Shown: positions 19,067 to 27,884 of the stretch, piece after piece | Position numbering within the stretch: the stretch's first letter is position 1 | Layout of the letters: the number at the start of each line of letters is the position of its first letter | Assembly (NCBI RefSeq): GCF_030397575.1 | Contig: NZ_JAPNXS010000011.1 | Span: 50,073-114,072 of the forward strand | Length of the DNA stretch: 64,000 nucleotides | From: Psychromonas sp. 14N.309.X.WAT.B.A12 | GTDB taxonomy: Bacteria; Pseudomonadota; Gammaproteobacteria; Enterobacterales; Psychromonadaceae | Direction: 5' to 3' | Made by a program: the position numbers and the translations under genes | Notes under the pieces: model-generated | Database searches by the model: none | What the model was told of the DNA's origin: nothing | Seen by the model: the letters and a program-made list of their open reading frames with translations, nothing else

Positions 19067-19414
19067 CTATATGAGGATACTGATCTTGGTATTTCTGCAG
19101 GTGATCATATTAATACTAACGTTAATAATCAGTTATCTGATGCTCTAGAGTTTAGTTGGGCTAGTAACTTTGTAACAACACACTTAACTAAAACGAATGA
19201 CGATCTCTTAGACAAGCTTGGTTATGGTGTTCACGATCTTTACCTTCAATACTTGCCACTAAATGATGATGCGTTAAAACTCACCCTCTCTGTTAGTAAC
19301 TTATTTGATAAAGAACACCGAGTTCAATCTACCTTTGGTGAAACCATATACGGTGATGCGGGCAATATGTCACCAGGTCGTGACTTTAGAATTATTCTAG
19401 TTTGGGTACTATAA
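19067..19414 (+). pseudogene. C-terminal remnant of a TonB-dependent outer-membrane receptor
   Basis: The open frame lacks a start codon (TGA at 19064) and encodes about 115 residues that read as the last strands of a TonB-dependent receptor beta barrel: DLYLQYLP, then LKLTLSVSNLFDKEHR, then SPGRDFRIILVWVL. The barrel end resembles haem/siderophore receptors. The N-terminal ~500 residues, including the plug, are gone. A terminator-like hairpin still follows. This is a deletion remnant, not a functional gene. Confidence 0.8.
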
Positions 19415-19423
19415 GTTAAAATG

Positions 19424-19450
19424 ACAAAGCCTCATAATATGAGACTTTGT
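19424..19450 (+). terminator. Hairpin after the receptor remnant
   Basis: Arms ACAAAGCCTCAT/ATGAGACTTTGT with one mismatch and a 3-nt loop, then TTC. Probably the old terminator of the receptor gene, possibly also used by the convergent ABM gene. Confidence 0.55.
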
Positions 19451-19512
19451 TCAATGTTTGCATACAAGTATTACCCATTAATAGCAGATGAATAACGCCC
19501 GTGATTGTAAAA

Positions 19513-19806
19513 TTAAGCAGTTAACAAATTCATTTCATTAACTGTAAAGCTATCAATTTTACCTTCAGCAGCTTGCACATAAGCAGTAAAATGATCAGCA
19601 GTACCATGTTTTTTCCATAACGCACGGTTTTGCCATTTTTCAAACATGATAAAATGGTTAGGGTTTTCTTTATCTTGATGAAGATCGTAATTAATACACC
19701 CCGTTTCCGTTTTTGTTATTTCAACTAATGTTAATAGTTCAGATCTAACAAATTCTAGGTGCTCAGGCTTTACAACGATATTGGCAATAATAGTTAATGC
19801 AGGCAT
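19513..19806 (-). CDS. Antibiotic-biosynthesis-monooxygenase (ABM) domain protein
   Basis: A 97-aa single-domain ABM ferredoxin-like protein (YgiN-like), with a typical core: TIIANIVVKPEHLEFVRSEL, a GCINYDLHQDKENPNHF strand region and the FIMFEKWQN motif. Members act as small quinone or aromatic oxygenases, haem-degrading enzymes or simply dimeric binding proteins; the function here is not predictable. AGGAAC precedes the ATG. It lies downstream of the heterocycle operon but behind a strong terminator (19986-20021), so it is a separate unit. Confidence 0.8.
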   Translation of the reverse strand: MPALTIIANIVVKPEHLEFVRSELLTLVEITKTETGCINYDLHQDKENPNHFIMFEKWQNRALWKKHGTADHFTAYVQAAEGKIDSFTVNEMNLLTA

Positions 19807-19985
19807 GTTATGTTCCTAATAAAAGATGAATAAGTCATTTAATCAGGTCATAGTAATAGTCAACAAATGAAAGATAAACACGCTCTTCAATGAAATACTA
19901 TCAAGAAAAAATAGATAATAATCCCACTGAAATATACTTATAATGCCGCAAAATACAGTCGCTCTTTAAGAGATAACATCACTGT

Positions 19986-20021
19986 AAAAATACCAATCTA
20001 AGCCAATAAATTGGTATTTTT
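19986..20021. terminator. Terminator of the heterocycle catabolic operon
   Basis: Perfect 12-bp arms AAAAATACCAAT/ATTGGTATTTTT with a 12-nt loop, 15 bp beyond the FAD oxidase stop on the minus strand. T-runs lie on both strands. The arms equal the ATACCAAT ends of the dispersed repeats, so it could be a minimal repeat recruited as a terminator. Confidence 0.7.
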
Positions 20022-20035
20022 CTATGAACAACTTA

Positions 20036-21385
20036 TTAAAGGCTTCTTAACTTCCCAACATTTAAAAGATTTAATGGATCGTTCTTGCGCTTACTGTCTA
20101 AAATAGAATGACTGAAACAACCTTTATGCTTACCGTCTTCAAGTGTGTAAACATGTGGATCATTAATGCTCACTCCAAACTTTGTATGTATATCAACGAT
20201 GTTTTGTAGTTGCTCTGCACTCTGAAAATGAATCAGTGGTAATCCCACAATCGCTAATTCACTATCAGCCATTCTAATCACCTCAAGATGCACTTGAGCT
20301 TGAGAGTTACTTGCCTCATCAATTTGAGTTAATTGTTCAACAACATTATCGACATCATAATTAGTTTGAAGATAAGTAAGCGCTTTATTATTTTTTAATG
20401 CGTGTAAAGTTGAATGATTCCAGCAGCATTCCATCAATGTAGACTTACTTTGTAACGCTTCTTGAAAGGTTTGGCTCCATTCAATCTTACCCTGCGCATT
20501 TTCCATTAATTTCAGCATAGGCCGTTTTGCATTAGATGCAATCACCGCTATTACAACATAATCCGATGCAGCTAACTCTTTTGGTGTTTGCTCAAAATGG
20601 CTAGCACTGTAAGCATCAAAAACCGCGATATTGCGTTTATCTATACCAGTACTGTTAGCAACTTGTTTAGAGAATTGAATGGCATCATCAAGCTGTTTAA
20701 AGGAAAGTAAATACTCATCCCATACTCTAGCGGGTGCTAATGCTAATTCAATATCTAAAATGATACCATTCGTCCCATAGGTATGATGGAAACTCGTTAA
20801 CTCATCACCACCAACCTCAAAAATGTCAGGTGTTTCAGAAATGGTCATCACTCTGACAGATAAAATAGTTCCTTCAGCAGCAACCGGCCCATAGTTTATT
20901 GAACCAACGCCTCCAAAGCCGCCAGAGAATAACCCACCTATCGACGCCATTTTATAGGTAGAAGGCATACAACGAAGTTCCCAGCCTTGCTCTCTTGCAG
21001 CGTCTTCGAGAGCCCCTAACTTAATACCAGATTGCACAGAGACAATACCATCATCCGGAGATAACCAATTTATCTGGTTATAATGAGAAGTATCAATTGT
21101 CACTCCACCCTGTAAAGGTACTGACTGACCATAATTACCTGTTCCACCGCCTCTTACCGTCATGGGTAATTTCAGTGCAGCACATTGAGCAACAACCTCT
21201 TTTAATTCCTTCTCATTTTTAGGACGAACCACTATATCGGCTTTTTTGGTGTTTAATTGCGCAAATAAAATAGGGCTAAACCAATGAAAATCCTTTGATA
21301 GTCGCTTTACTTGAATGGGGGACGTTACCCAATCCAATAAAGGCAACCTTGTTTGTAATGTCTGTATTGCTTCACTAACTGCCAT
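20036..21385 (-). CDS. FAD-linked oxidase (FAD_binding_4, GlcD-like)
   Basis: A flavoprotein of 449 aa with the PCMH-type FAD-binding segment (VRGGGTGNYGQSVPLQGG, about residues 79-96) and a C-terminal oxidase cap. Family members oxidise hydroxy acids, amino alcohols or heterocycles. An ATG at 21433 would overlap the permease gene, but AAGGAA lies 6 nt before the ATG at 21385, which I prefer. Last gene of the operon that includes the ABC importer and hydrolases, so it probably oxidises the imported compound or an intermediate. The substrate is unknown. Confidence 0.82.
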   Translation of the reverse strand: MAVSEAIQTLQTRLPLLDWVTSPIQVKRLSKDFHWFSPILFAQLNTKKADIVVRPKNEKELKEVVAQCAALKLPMTVRGGGTGNYGQSVPLQGGVTIDTSHYNQINWLSPDDGIVSVQSGIKLGALEDAAREQGWELRCMPSTYKMASIGGLFSGGFGGVGSINYGPVAAEGTILSVRVMTISETPDIFEVGGDELTSFHHTYGTNGIILDIELALAPARVWDEYLLSFKQLDDAIQFSKQVANSTGIDKRNIAVFDAYSASHFEQTPKELAASDYVVIAVIASNAKRPMLKLMENAQGKIEWSQTFQEALQSKSTLMECCWNHSTLHALKNNKALTYLQTNYDVDNVVEQLTQIDEASNSQAQVHLEVIRMADSELAIVGLPLIHFQSAEQLQNIVDIHTKFGVSINDPHVYTLEDGKHKGCFSHSILDSKRKNDPLNLLNVGKLRSL

Positions 21386-21416
21386 AACTTGTTCCTTATT
21401 ACTGATTAAATTTTCG

Positions 21417-22223
21417 CTACACTTCGCTTTCATGCCAATGCCCTATCACTAGCTTAGATATCATGGACATTGCAGCAAACAACACCACTCCCGTTAGAGA
21501 TATCAAGGTAAGAGCAGCAAACATACGAGGAATGTTCAACTGATAACCTGACTGCAGAATTTGATACGCCAAGCCAGTATTTGCACCACCAGTACCTGCC
21601 ACAAATTCTGCGACAACCGCACCAACTAATGACAAACCACTGGCAATTTGCAGTGCCGCAAAGAAATAGGGCATCGCAGAAGGTACGCGTAAGCGAAATA
21701 GAATTTGTAAACGACTGGCACGACGTAGTTTAAAATAAGCTAATAAATTAGGAGAAACACTGCGTAAACCAAGCGTGGTATTGGAGATAATCGGAAATAT
21801 TGCCACTAATGTAGAACACACGACTAAGGCTAACGTAGTATTTTGAATCCAAATAATAATCAAAGGTGCAATGGCGACAATAGGCGTCACTTGTAATAGT
21901 ACGGCGTATGGAAATAGAGCCGTTTCAATGGCTCTATTTTGTACAAACACAAAGGCAACACTCACTCCTACAACAATCGCTAATAAAAAAGATAATAAAG
22001 TTACTTTTAACGTATAAAGTAGCGCAGGTCCTAATAACCCCCAATCAGCATATAACGTCTTAGCCGTCACAAAAGGAGACGGAAAGATATACTCAGGTAT
22101 GTCTGCGGTCACCACGATAAATTGCCAAGTAAAAATAATCAGCATCGCAATCAAACTAGGAATAATGATCTTTTTGTACCTTGGATTAGCTAGCAAAGGC
22201 TGTTTTTCTGTTTTAGCATTCAT
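21417..22223 (-). CDS. ABC transporter permease (SsuC/ThiX type)
   Basis: A 268-aa inner-membrane protein with about six helices and a BPD_transp_1 EAA-like loop in the middle (LRRASRLQILFRLRVPSAMP). It pairs with the NMT1/THI5-type binding protein and the ATPase encoded just upstream. Its ATG overlaps the ATPase stop (ATGA), showing translational coupling. Relatives carry sulfonates, nitrate, thiamine precursors or pyrimidines. Confidence 0.9.
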   Translation of the reverse strand: MNAKTEKQPLLANPRYKKIIIPSLIAMLIIFTWQFIVVTADIPEYIFPSPFVTAKTLYADWGLLGPALLYTLKVTLLSFLLAIVVGVSVAFVFVQNRAIETALFPYAVLLQVTPIVAIAPLIIIWIQNTTLALVVCSTLVAIFPIISNTTLGLRSVSPNLLAYFKLRRASRLQILFRLRVPSAMPYFFAALQIASGLSLVGAVVAEFVAGTGGANTGLAYQILQSGYQLNIPRMFAALTLISLTGVVLFAAMSMISKLVIGHWHESEV

Positions 22224-23053
22224 GAGGTTGCCTCTTCAATGGATGCATTCTCTAAATACTGATGTAATTCCATCGCATATTGAGAAAACTTAGGCTGTAA
22301 ACGGAACTGTTGAGTACGAGGAAAAGGTTCATCAATTTCAATATTTGCAATCACCCTGCCAGGGCGGGCAGCCATTACTATTACTCTTTGAGATAGGAAC
22401 ACTGCTTCATGAATTGAATGCGTTACAAAAATCACGGTTAGACCATTTTCCTGCCAAAGCCTTAATAGATCACTATCTAACTTAAAGCGAGTTATCTCAT
22501 CTAGTGCCCCAAAGGGTTCATCCATCAGTAACAAGTCAGGTTTAATCACTAACCCTCGCGCAATGGAAACGCGCATTTGCATACCACCTGATAATTCTTT
22601 AGGTAATGAGTCGGCAAACTTTTCAAGCCCTACTAGCTTTAACGCTTGGTCTACTCGTTGCTCTGCTTCTTGCCCTTTAACTCCTTCTAACTCCAAGGCT
22701 AAGCTGATGTTTTTACGCACTGAGTGCCATACCATTAAAGAAGCTTCTTGAAATACGAAGGATAAAGTTCGGTCACTCTCATGCAATTTATCGATAGGTT
22801 TACGCCATAACAGTAAGCGCCCATCAGAAGGAGACTCCAATCCAGCGACCATTTTTAACAATGTACTTTTACCGCAGCCAGATGGGCCAAGTAAGGTGAC
22901 AAATTCACCTTGCTTAATTTTCAAATCAACAGGTAACAAAGCTTGTGTACCGTTCGGATAGGTTTTCTCTGTTGAGAGTAACTCCACTGCAGCGGGTAAA
23001 TTAGAAGATGATATTGGTTCACTATCATCACTCTTTATATTGATTTGACTCAT
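22220..23053 (-). CDS. ABC transporter ATP-binding protein (SsuB/TauB type)
   Basis: A 277-aa ATPase with Walker A (LLGPSGCGKSTLL), signature ELSGGMQMRVSIARGL and Walker B LLLMDEPFGALDE, then the H-loop THSIHEA. It powers the permease of the same operon. It starts within the stop of the binding-protein gene (ATGA overlap) and ends within the start of the permease gene. Confidence 0.93.
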   Translation of the reverse strand: MSQINIKSDDSEPISSSNLPAAVELLSTEKTYPNGTQALLPVDLKIKQGEFVTLLGPSGCGKSTLLKMVAGLESPSDGRLLLWRKPIDKLHESDRTLSFVFQEASLMVWHSVRKNISLALELEGVKGQEAEQRVDQALKLVGLEKFADSLPKELSGGMQMRVSIARGLVIKPDLLLMDEPFGALDEITRFKLDSDLLRLWQENGLTVIFVTHSIHEAVFLSQRVIVMAARPGRVIANIEIDEPFPRTQQFRLQPKFSQYAMELHQYLENASIEEATS

Positions 23054-24054
23054 AACACCACCTTCACAGCGTCGATAAACTGCGTCGTAAAGATACTCTC
23101 TAAACTAACTTCCGATGCTTTAAATAAACCATTATCAACACCCATTTGCCATGTTTTACGCATTCTATCTTCAGTAATAATACCAATACCCTTAGCCTTA
23201 GCATCACCGCCGGTAACGATCTCAGAGCGGTTTAACTCCTTCAACGAGTAACTAAGTTGCTCAGCACTCATATTAGGATTATTTTTAACAATTAATTTGT
23301 TACCTTCAGTTGGATCCGTTAGATATTGTTTCCAGCCTTCCATAGTTGCTGATAAGAATGCAGTAATTTGCTCACCATTGTTGGTAATGGCATCTGTACG
23401 ACAAGCAATCGAGTTACCATAAGGAGGAAAGCCATCTTTACCAATCATAAACACTTTATGATCAGCGCCCGCCTGTTTCATTGCAAAGGGTTCAGAGGTT
23501 AAAAATCCTTGCTGTGCAATCTTATTATCCAGTACAAAAGGTTGAATGTTGAAGGTGTAAGGACGTGTCATGGCATCAGTAAAACCATATTGTTTTTTTG
23601 CCCAAGGCCACCAGCTTGAATAAGCACTACTCGATATCAATATAGTATTGTCTTTTAAATCAGATAATTTATTAATATTGCTATGGGTAATGATCACAGT
23701 AGGATCAAATTGGAAACTAGTCGCTACTATTTTAATCGGCACACCTTTTTTAACTGCGTTGATCGCCCCGATATCATCCACTAAGGCACACTGAGCTCGC
23801 CCTGCGGCCAATAACTGCACGGTATTAACCTGTGGTCCGCCCATTTTGATGCTGACATCTAATCCATTATCTTTATATAAATCAGCTCCTAATGCTTGAT
23901 AGAAACCACCATGTTCGGCCTGTGCGTACCAATTGGTGACAAAGTTAAATGGAGTTTGCTCGGCCATTGCACTGGTTGATAAAGCCATTGACGCCGCTAA
24001 TGCAGTTAGTCCAATAACACGAGTACGTACTGACTGTTGTTTACTTTGGTTCAT
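23050..24054 (-). CDS. Periplasmic substrate-binding protein, NMT1/THI5-like
   Basis: A 334-aa protein with a Sec signal peptide (about residues 1-31, cleaved after AMA). The mature part begins with FNFVTNWYAQAEHGGFYQAL, the typical opening of NMT1/THI5-like binding proteins that bind pyrimidines, riboflavin or similar flat N-heterocycles. AGAGGG precedes the ATG. It is the binding component for the importer encoded immediately downstream. The NWYAQAEHGG motif is also found in proteins of hydroxymethylpyrimidine and pyrimidine uptake, in line with the other gene products of this operon. Confidence 0.88.
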   Translation of the reverse strand: MNQSKQQSVRTRVIGLTALAASMALSTSAMAEQTPFNFVTNWYAQAEHGGFYQALGADLYKDNGLDVSIKMGGPQVNTVQLLAAGRAQCALVDDIGAINAVKKGVPIKIVATSFQFDPTVIITHSNINKLSDLKDNTILISSSAYSSWWPWAKKQYGFTDAMTRPYTFNIQPFVLDNKIAQQGFLTSEPFAMKQAGADHKVFMIGKDGFPPYGNSIACRTDAITNNGEQITAFLSATMEGWKQYLTDPTEGNKLIVKNNPNMSAEQLSYSLKELNRSEIVTGGDAKAKGIGIITEDRMRKTWQMGVDNGLFKASEVSLESIFTTQFIDAVKVVL

Positions 24055-24121
24055 ATCGTTCCCTCTTTATTAACTAAAATAGTGTTTAAGTAATTTTTGA
24101 ATAGCCGGTTCTCAATGAAAG

Positions 24122-24970
24122 CTATTTTTGACTATGGACGTAACCATTAAATTGGCTTTTACCCCAAGATTGATACTCTCGTTTTACCCATTGTGCATGA
24201 TGAATTTCGCTTATAGCTGTAGCCCACTGAGTAGCAAGATCACTTAATAACTGTTCTCCTTGCTCTAAAGTTGCAGCACTAGGGTCACCAATAACACCAG
24301 ATGGCCCAAAGTCGATACTTGCCCAAGCAGCCGCAGGGCGACCATTCGTTAATGTTGGGCAAGGAAAAGGCTCTGGGTAATGTGCTTCACTGCGTTCCAT
24401 ATGCACTGAATCAGGTAACAAGGCCATCATGATCGCTGTTTCACCATGTCCAGCATGCATTGATAATTGCTTTTCTTTCTCAGATATAAAGTCATCGTTA
24501 TGCGGTAAGCTCCAAACATCACGAGCAATCACCATAAAGTCACCATGGCGCAGACGTAATTCACGTGCAGCCATCTCTAATGGTTGCGGTTGACCACCAT
24601 GTGCATTCACCATCAACAATTTTCTAAACCCTGAACGATAAAGTGATTCACCGAGCTCTTGAACCGTATGTAATAACAACTCTCCAGTAAGCGTTAAGGT
24701 GCCAGGGAAGTGCAAATGTTCATCGGACTTGCCGTAAGTGATCGTGGGGATGCCATAAGCAGGAATATCTTGCGGTAATAACGCTAAAGCATGACCAACA
24801 ACACCCGCTGAGACCGTTGCATCAACAGAGCAAGGAAGGTGAGGACCATGTTGTTCTATTGCCCCAACTGGCAATACGATAACGACATTTTCTTTATCTT
24901 CCATCTGATCAATTTCAGGCCAAGTCAAATAAGGAAGAAAACGTTCTGGTGGCGTATAAGCATGTAACAT
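24122..24970 (-). CDS. Creatininase-family amidohydrolase
   Basis: A 282-aa protein of the creatininase fold. The metal-binding motif VGAIEQHGPHLP is at residues 36-47 and the NAHGGQ motif follows in mid-protein, with HAGHGETAIM supplying further ligands. Members open lactam or amide rings (creatinine, formamidopyrimidines) with Zn or Mn. Its place between the Rid protein and the ABC importer suggests ring opening or amide hydrolysis in the same pathway. AGAGAG precedes the ATG. The true substrate is not known. Confidence 0.87.
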   Translation of the reverse strand: MLHAYTPPERFLPYLTWPEIDQMEDKENVVIVLPVGAIEQHGPHLPCSVDATVSAGVVGHALALLPQDIPAYGIPTITYGKSDEHLHFPGTLTLTGELLLHTVQELGESLYRSGFRKLLMVNAHGGQPQPLEMAARELRLRHGDFMVIARDVWSLPHNDDFISEKEKQLSMHAGHGETAIMMALLPDSVHMERSEAHYPEPFPCPTLTNGRPAAAWASIDFGPSGVIGDPSAATLEQGEQLLSDLATQWATAISEIHHAQWVKREYQSWGKSQFNGYVHSQK

Positions 24971-24980
24971 AATAATCTCT

Positions 24981-25460
24981 CTATAATGATGTTAAAGGTA
25001 AGTAAGCAGTTGCTTCCACTTCAATTAAAATATCCTCACTAGGCAGCATCGCACTAACTTCAACGATCGTTGAAATAGGTGGTTCGTCCGGGAAAAATTG
25101 ATCTCTCACTTGACTAAAAAGTGGGAAATGATCTAAGTTTTTAAAGTATTGAACGAGCTTAAATACATCACTCATTTTTCCACCTTGTTGCTCAATATGC
25201 TGCCGAATACTATTCAGCACATACCAACTCTGAGACAAAATAGCTTGTTGCTTAAAGTCAGCAGAAAACTGGCCAGTTCGACCGATCGCATCAGCAACCT
25301 CAGCGGGAATATCATCAAAACCTTGTACAATGATTTTTTTCTTAGGGTTTACAGCGATCACACCAGAGAAGAAAATAAAATCCCCCACTCGCTTCGTCGC
25401 AGCGTAACGCGCTAATGGTGCACCTTGACCTGCATTTTTTTGATTTGTGTTTGGTTTCAT
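24981..25460 (-). CDS. Rid-family (YjgF/YER057c) protein lacking the RidA arginine
   Basis: A 159-aa Rid-family trimer subunit with the C-terminal TIVEVSAMLPSEDILIEVEA strand region. E. coli RidA has Arg105 in the segment ARSCVEV, needed for imine hydrolysis; here the equivalent segment reads PISTIVEV with no Arg, so it is not a canonical RidA deaminase and is closer to the Rid groups found in catabolic operons. It is translationally coupled to the amidohydrolase gene upstream (ATGA overlap). Confidence 0.85.
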   Translation of the reverse strand: MKPNTNQKNAGQGAPLARYAATKRVGDFIFFSGVIAVNPKKKIIVQGFDDIPAEVADAIGRTGQFSADFKQQAILSQSWYVLNSIRQHIEQQGGKMSDVFKLVQYFKNLDHFPLFSQVRDQFFPDEPPISTIVEVSAMLPSEDILIEVEATAYLPLTSL

Positions 25461-26752
25461 GAGATCCCCTTTTGATCGTTAAACAGAGAAGTAGTCACTT
25501 GCTTACTCGCTTTAATAATGCCGCCATCTCGAATAAGTAAACGCATTTCACCACTTGGCCAACTCCAAACATCTTTGCTATCAAACACAATGAAGTCAGC
25601 TCTTTTACCTATTAAATTAAAGGTTGGAAGATCGCTGGATAAGTAGTTGGCATCACAAATAGATTGCGACCATCTATCAAAAACATGACTTAATTGCGCC
25701 CCATATGTTGCTAACCGTAACGCTTCAACTGGGTCATACTCGCCAAAGCTACAAAAGGCATCTTGCACATTGTCCGTTGCAATCATGGTTGGAATACCGC
25801 GGGTTTTCGCTTCCTTAAGAAGCGTTAAACCAAGTAACTTAGGCGTACGTTCAACCTCGGCATCTTGTAATAATAAATTGGTCGTTGGTAAGGAGATTAA
25901 GGTAATAGGTTGTTTGCTAAGACGATCCAATAATGAAGTTGCTAATGCCTCTTCACATGAGCTTAATGCGCAGACATGTCCGCACACAATACGCCCACTA
26001 AAAGGAACTGTTTCTAAACAATCTAACAAACACATAAGCCCTTGAGGCTGTTCGGCAAGCTCTTCATCAATGTGTAAGTCTAGATCTATGTTTAACTGCG
26101 CAGCTCGTTTAATTAAATATTCAAACGCATCGGCATTGAAGTTAACACTGTGTATAAAGCATCCCATTATCCCAAGATCTGTGGATATCACTTTTTGAAG
26201 TATGCTGTCAGTAAATGTTTTATCAGCAAGAAGTGTTAAAGGGACAAGTGCTACCTGTTCAAGATGAATTTTATGCTGCCAACTTTTAGCCAACGCTTGT
26301 AACACATTCCAAGCCGCTGGCGTTTGCTCGCTATCCCAATCAATATGTGTACGTATATGTGCGACACCATTTGAATAAGCTTGCTGTAAAGCCTTTTCTG
26401 CACGCAGCCAAAGGTCATTATGACTCCACTTAGATTTATCTTGGTGCATTGCTTCAATAGCACCTAACAATCCAGGCGTAACATTACCAATACGCTCACG
26501 TGTAAATGTTTTATCAAGATGTGCATGAGCTTCAACTAAACTCGGCAAGCATAAAGCTCCATCGATATCGATAAAATCAATCACATCACTCGGTAGTATT
26601 GGCGTTAATTTAGAAACAACTCCTGCACTCACTTCAACATGAGCTAGCTGCGGTAATCCATTTAACAATGGCCAATCTGTTGGTAATAGCCATTCAGGTA
26701 AACGTAAATTAGTTAACCATTGAGACACAGGTGTTGGTATAGAAGGACGCAT
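25457..26752 (-). CDS. Cytosine deaminase-like amidohydrolase
   Basis: A 431-aa metal-dependent hydrolase of the CodA branch. Metal ligands visible: HAH at 76-78, a HIDE motif in mid-protein, GHVCALSS, and Asp327. The residue after Asp327 is Asn (E. coli CodA has Asp314), so the substrate pocket differs from cytosine deaminase. The frame extends to an ATG at 26800 inside the reductase gene, but GGAG lies 9 nt before the ATG at 26752, 2 bp after the reductase stop. It presumably deaminates or hydrolyses the imported heterocycle. Ends in a 4-bp ATGA overlap with the Rid gene. Confidence 0.87.
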   Translation of the reverse strand: MRPSIPTPVSQWLTNLRLPEWLLPTDWPLLNGLPQLAHVEVSAGVVSKLTPILPSDVIDFIDIDGALCLPSLVEAHAHLDKTFTRERIGNVTPGLLGAIEAMHQDKSKWSHNDLWLRAEKALQQAYSNGVAHIRTHIDWDSEQTPAAWNVLQALAKSWQHKIHLEQVALVPLTLLADKTFTDSILQKVISTDLGIMGCFIHSVNFNADAFEYLIKRAAQLNIDLDLHIDEELAEQPQGLMCLLDCLETVPFSGRIVCGHVCALSSCEEALATSLLDRLSKQPITLISLPTTNLLLQDAEVERTPKLLGLTLLKEAKTRGIPTMIATDNVQDAFCSFGEYDPVEALRLATYGAQLSHVFDRWSQSICDANYLSSDLPTFNLIGKRADFIVFDSKDVWSWPSGEMRLLIRDGGIIKASKQVTTSLFNDQKGIS

Positions 26753-26754
26753 AA

Positions 26755-27711
26755 TTATAGCTCCAAGGTTAGGCTTTGAGAGTTGCAACCACCACAGCAT
26801 AAGGCGATATACTCATCTCGTTCGGTATCTTCTAAGCATTGATCTCGATGAATAGGCTCCCCATCACTCCACGCTACTAAGCAACTTCCACAAATACCCT
26901 GCTCACATACGGTATCTACTTTTATTCCAGCTTTATGCAATGCTTCAACCATGCTTTCTCCCGTAGCAACAGAAATACGCTGTTCACTTTGACGTAGATA
27001 TAATTCAAAACTATCGCTATTCGCAGACACACCTGTAGCTGTAAATCGTTCTTCATGCCATTGTTCGGTTGGTAGTGGTTCACTAGTTGAAGCAAGGCAT
27101 TGTTCTTTTACGAGCTCCAGAAAACCATTTGGACCACAACAATACACATGAACCTGTTTTGGTAAATTAACTAGCAAGTCAGCAAAATGAAAACTAGCCC
27201 GGCCAGCTAACCAGAGTTGTGTAGACCAGGATCGAGATGATAACTGTGAAGAAAAAGGCAACCCTGCTAACCCACTAGCACAAGCGATAAATGTAAAATC
27301 TTTATGTTCAGCGGTTAATGTATGCGCCATCGCGATCATCGGTGTTAAACCGATACCCGCGCCAATCAATAGGTGATGTTCCGCTGTATCTGATAGAGAA
27401 AAGTAATTCTTCGGTGTACTAATGGAGAATACACCACCAACCTTAGCTACTTGATGAAATGCTTTTGAACCTCCACGTCCCAGCTCTTCTCTTTTAACAG
27501 CAATATCGTAATAGGTATGCGCATCGCTAGGGTCGCTACATAAGGAATAAGCTCGAGTGAAGTCATCATTAATATCAACTTCGATATGAGCACCTGCAGA
27601 GAAAGCAGGTAAAGACTCTTTATTCAGAGACTCAAAACGATAGCGACATATTGTTTCTGTTAACACTTCAATTTCTGAAATGCGAACTTGTATCTTTTTA
27701 TCTTCAATCAT
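26755..27711 (-). CDS. Phthalate-dioxygenase-reductase-type ferredoxin reductase
   Basis: A 318-aa protein with three domains: an FMN-binding barrel (about 1-100, with RAYSLCSDP), an NAD-binding domain (about 105-220, with GAGIGLTPMIAMA and CCGPNGF) and a plant-type [2Fe-2S] domain with ligands CEQGICGSC plus a later Cys near residue 304. Such reductases feed electrons from NADH to a Rieske oxygenase or demethylase. No oxygenase gene is in the window, so the partner is encoded elsewhere or the reductase serves another acceptor. First gene of the eight-gene operon; a palindromic operator lies 10 bp before its ATG. Confidence 0.88.
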   Translation of the reverse strand: MIEDKKIQVRISEIEVLTETICRYRFESLNKESLPAFSAGAHIEVDINDDFTRAYSLCSDPSDAHTYYDIAVKREELGRGGSKAFHQVAKVGGVFSISTPKNYFSLSDTAEHHLLIGAGIGLTPMIAMAHTLTAEHKDFTFIACASGLAGLPFSSQLSSRSWSTQLWLAGRASFHFADLLVNLPKQVHVYCCGPNGFLELVKEQCLASTSEPLPTEQWHEERFTATGVSANSDSFELYLRQSEQRISVATGESMVEALHKAGIKVDTVCEQGICGSCLVAWSDGEPIHRDQCLEDTERDEYIALCCGGCNSQSLTLEL

Positions 27712-27720
27712 ACACCAACC

Positions 27721-27750
27721 AATTAATTTGTCCGATTGGACAAATTAATT
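27721..27750. promoter_or_regulatory. 30-bp palindrome, probable operator of the RutR-like regulator
   Basis: Perfect 13-bp arms AATTAATTTGTCC/GGACAAATTAATT around the spacer GATT. The core TTGTCCGATTGGACAA differs from the RutR consensus (TTGACCA NN TGGTCAA) at few positions. It sits between the TetR-family gene and the first operon gene, 10 bp from the reductase ATG, where binding would block transcription. Confidence 0.8.
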
Positions 27751-27884
27751 GCATGTTTGATGCCAACAATTGAATAACACTGTATTAACAATAAAAAGAC
27801 GAAAAGATAAACAGACAAACATAGGTAAGACTTGGCTTAACAAACAAGCCAATTAAGTAGGGATTTTAATTTATGAAAATAATG

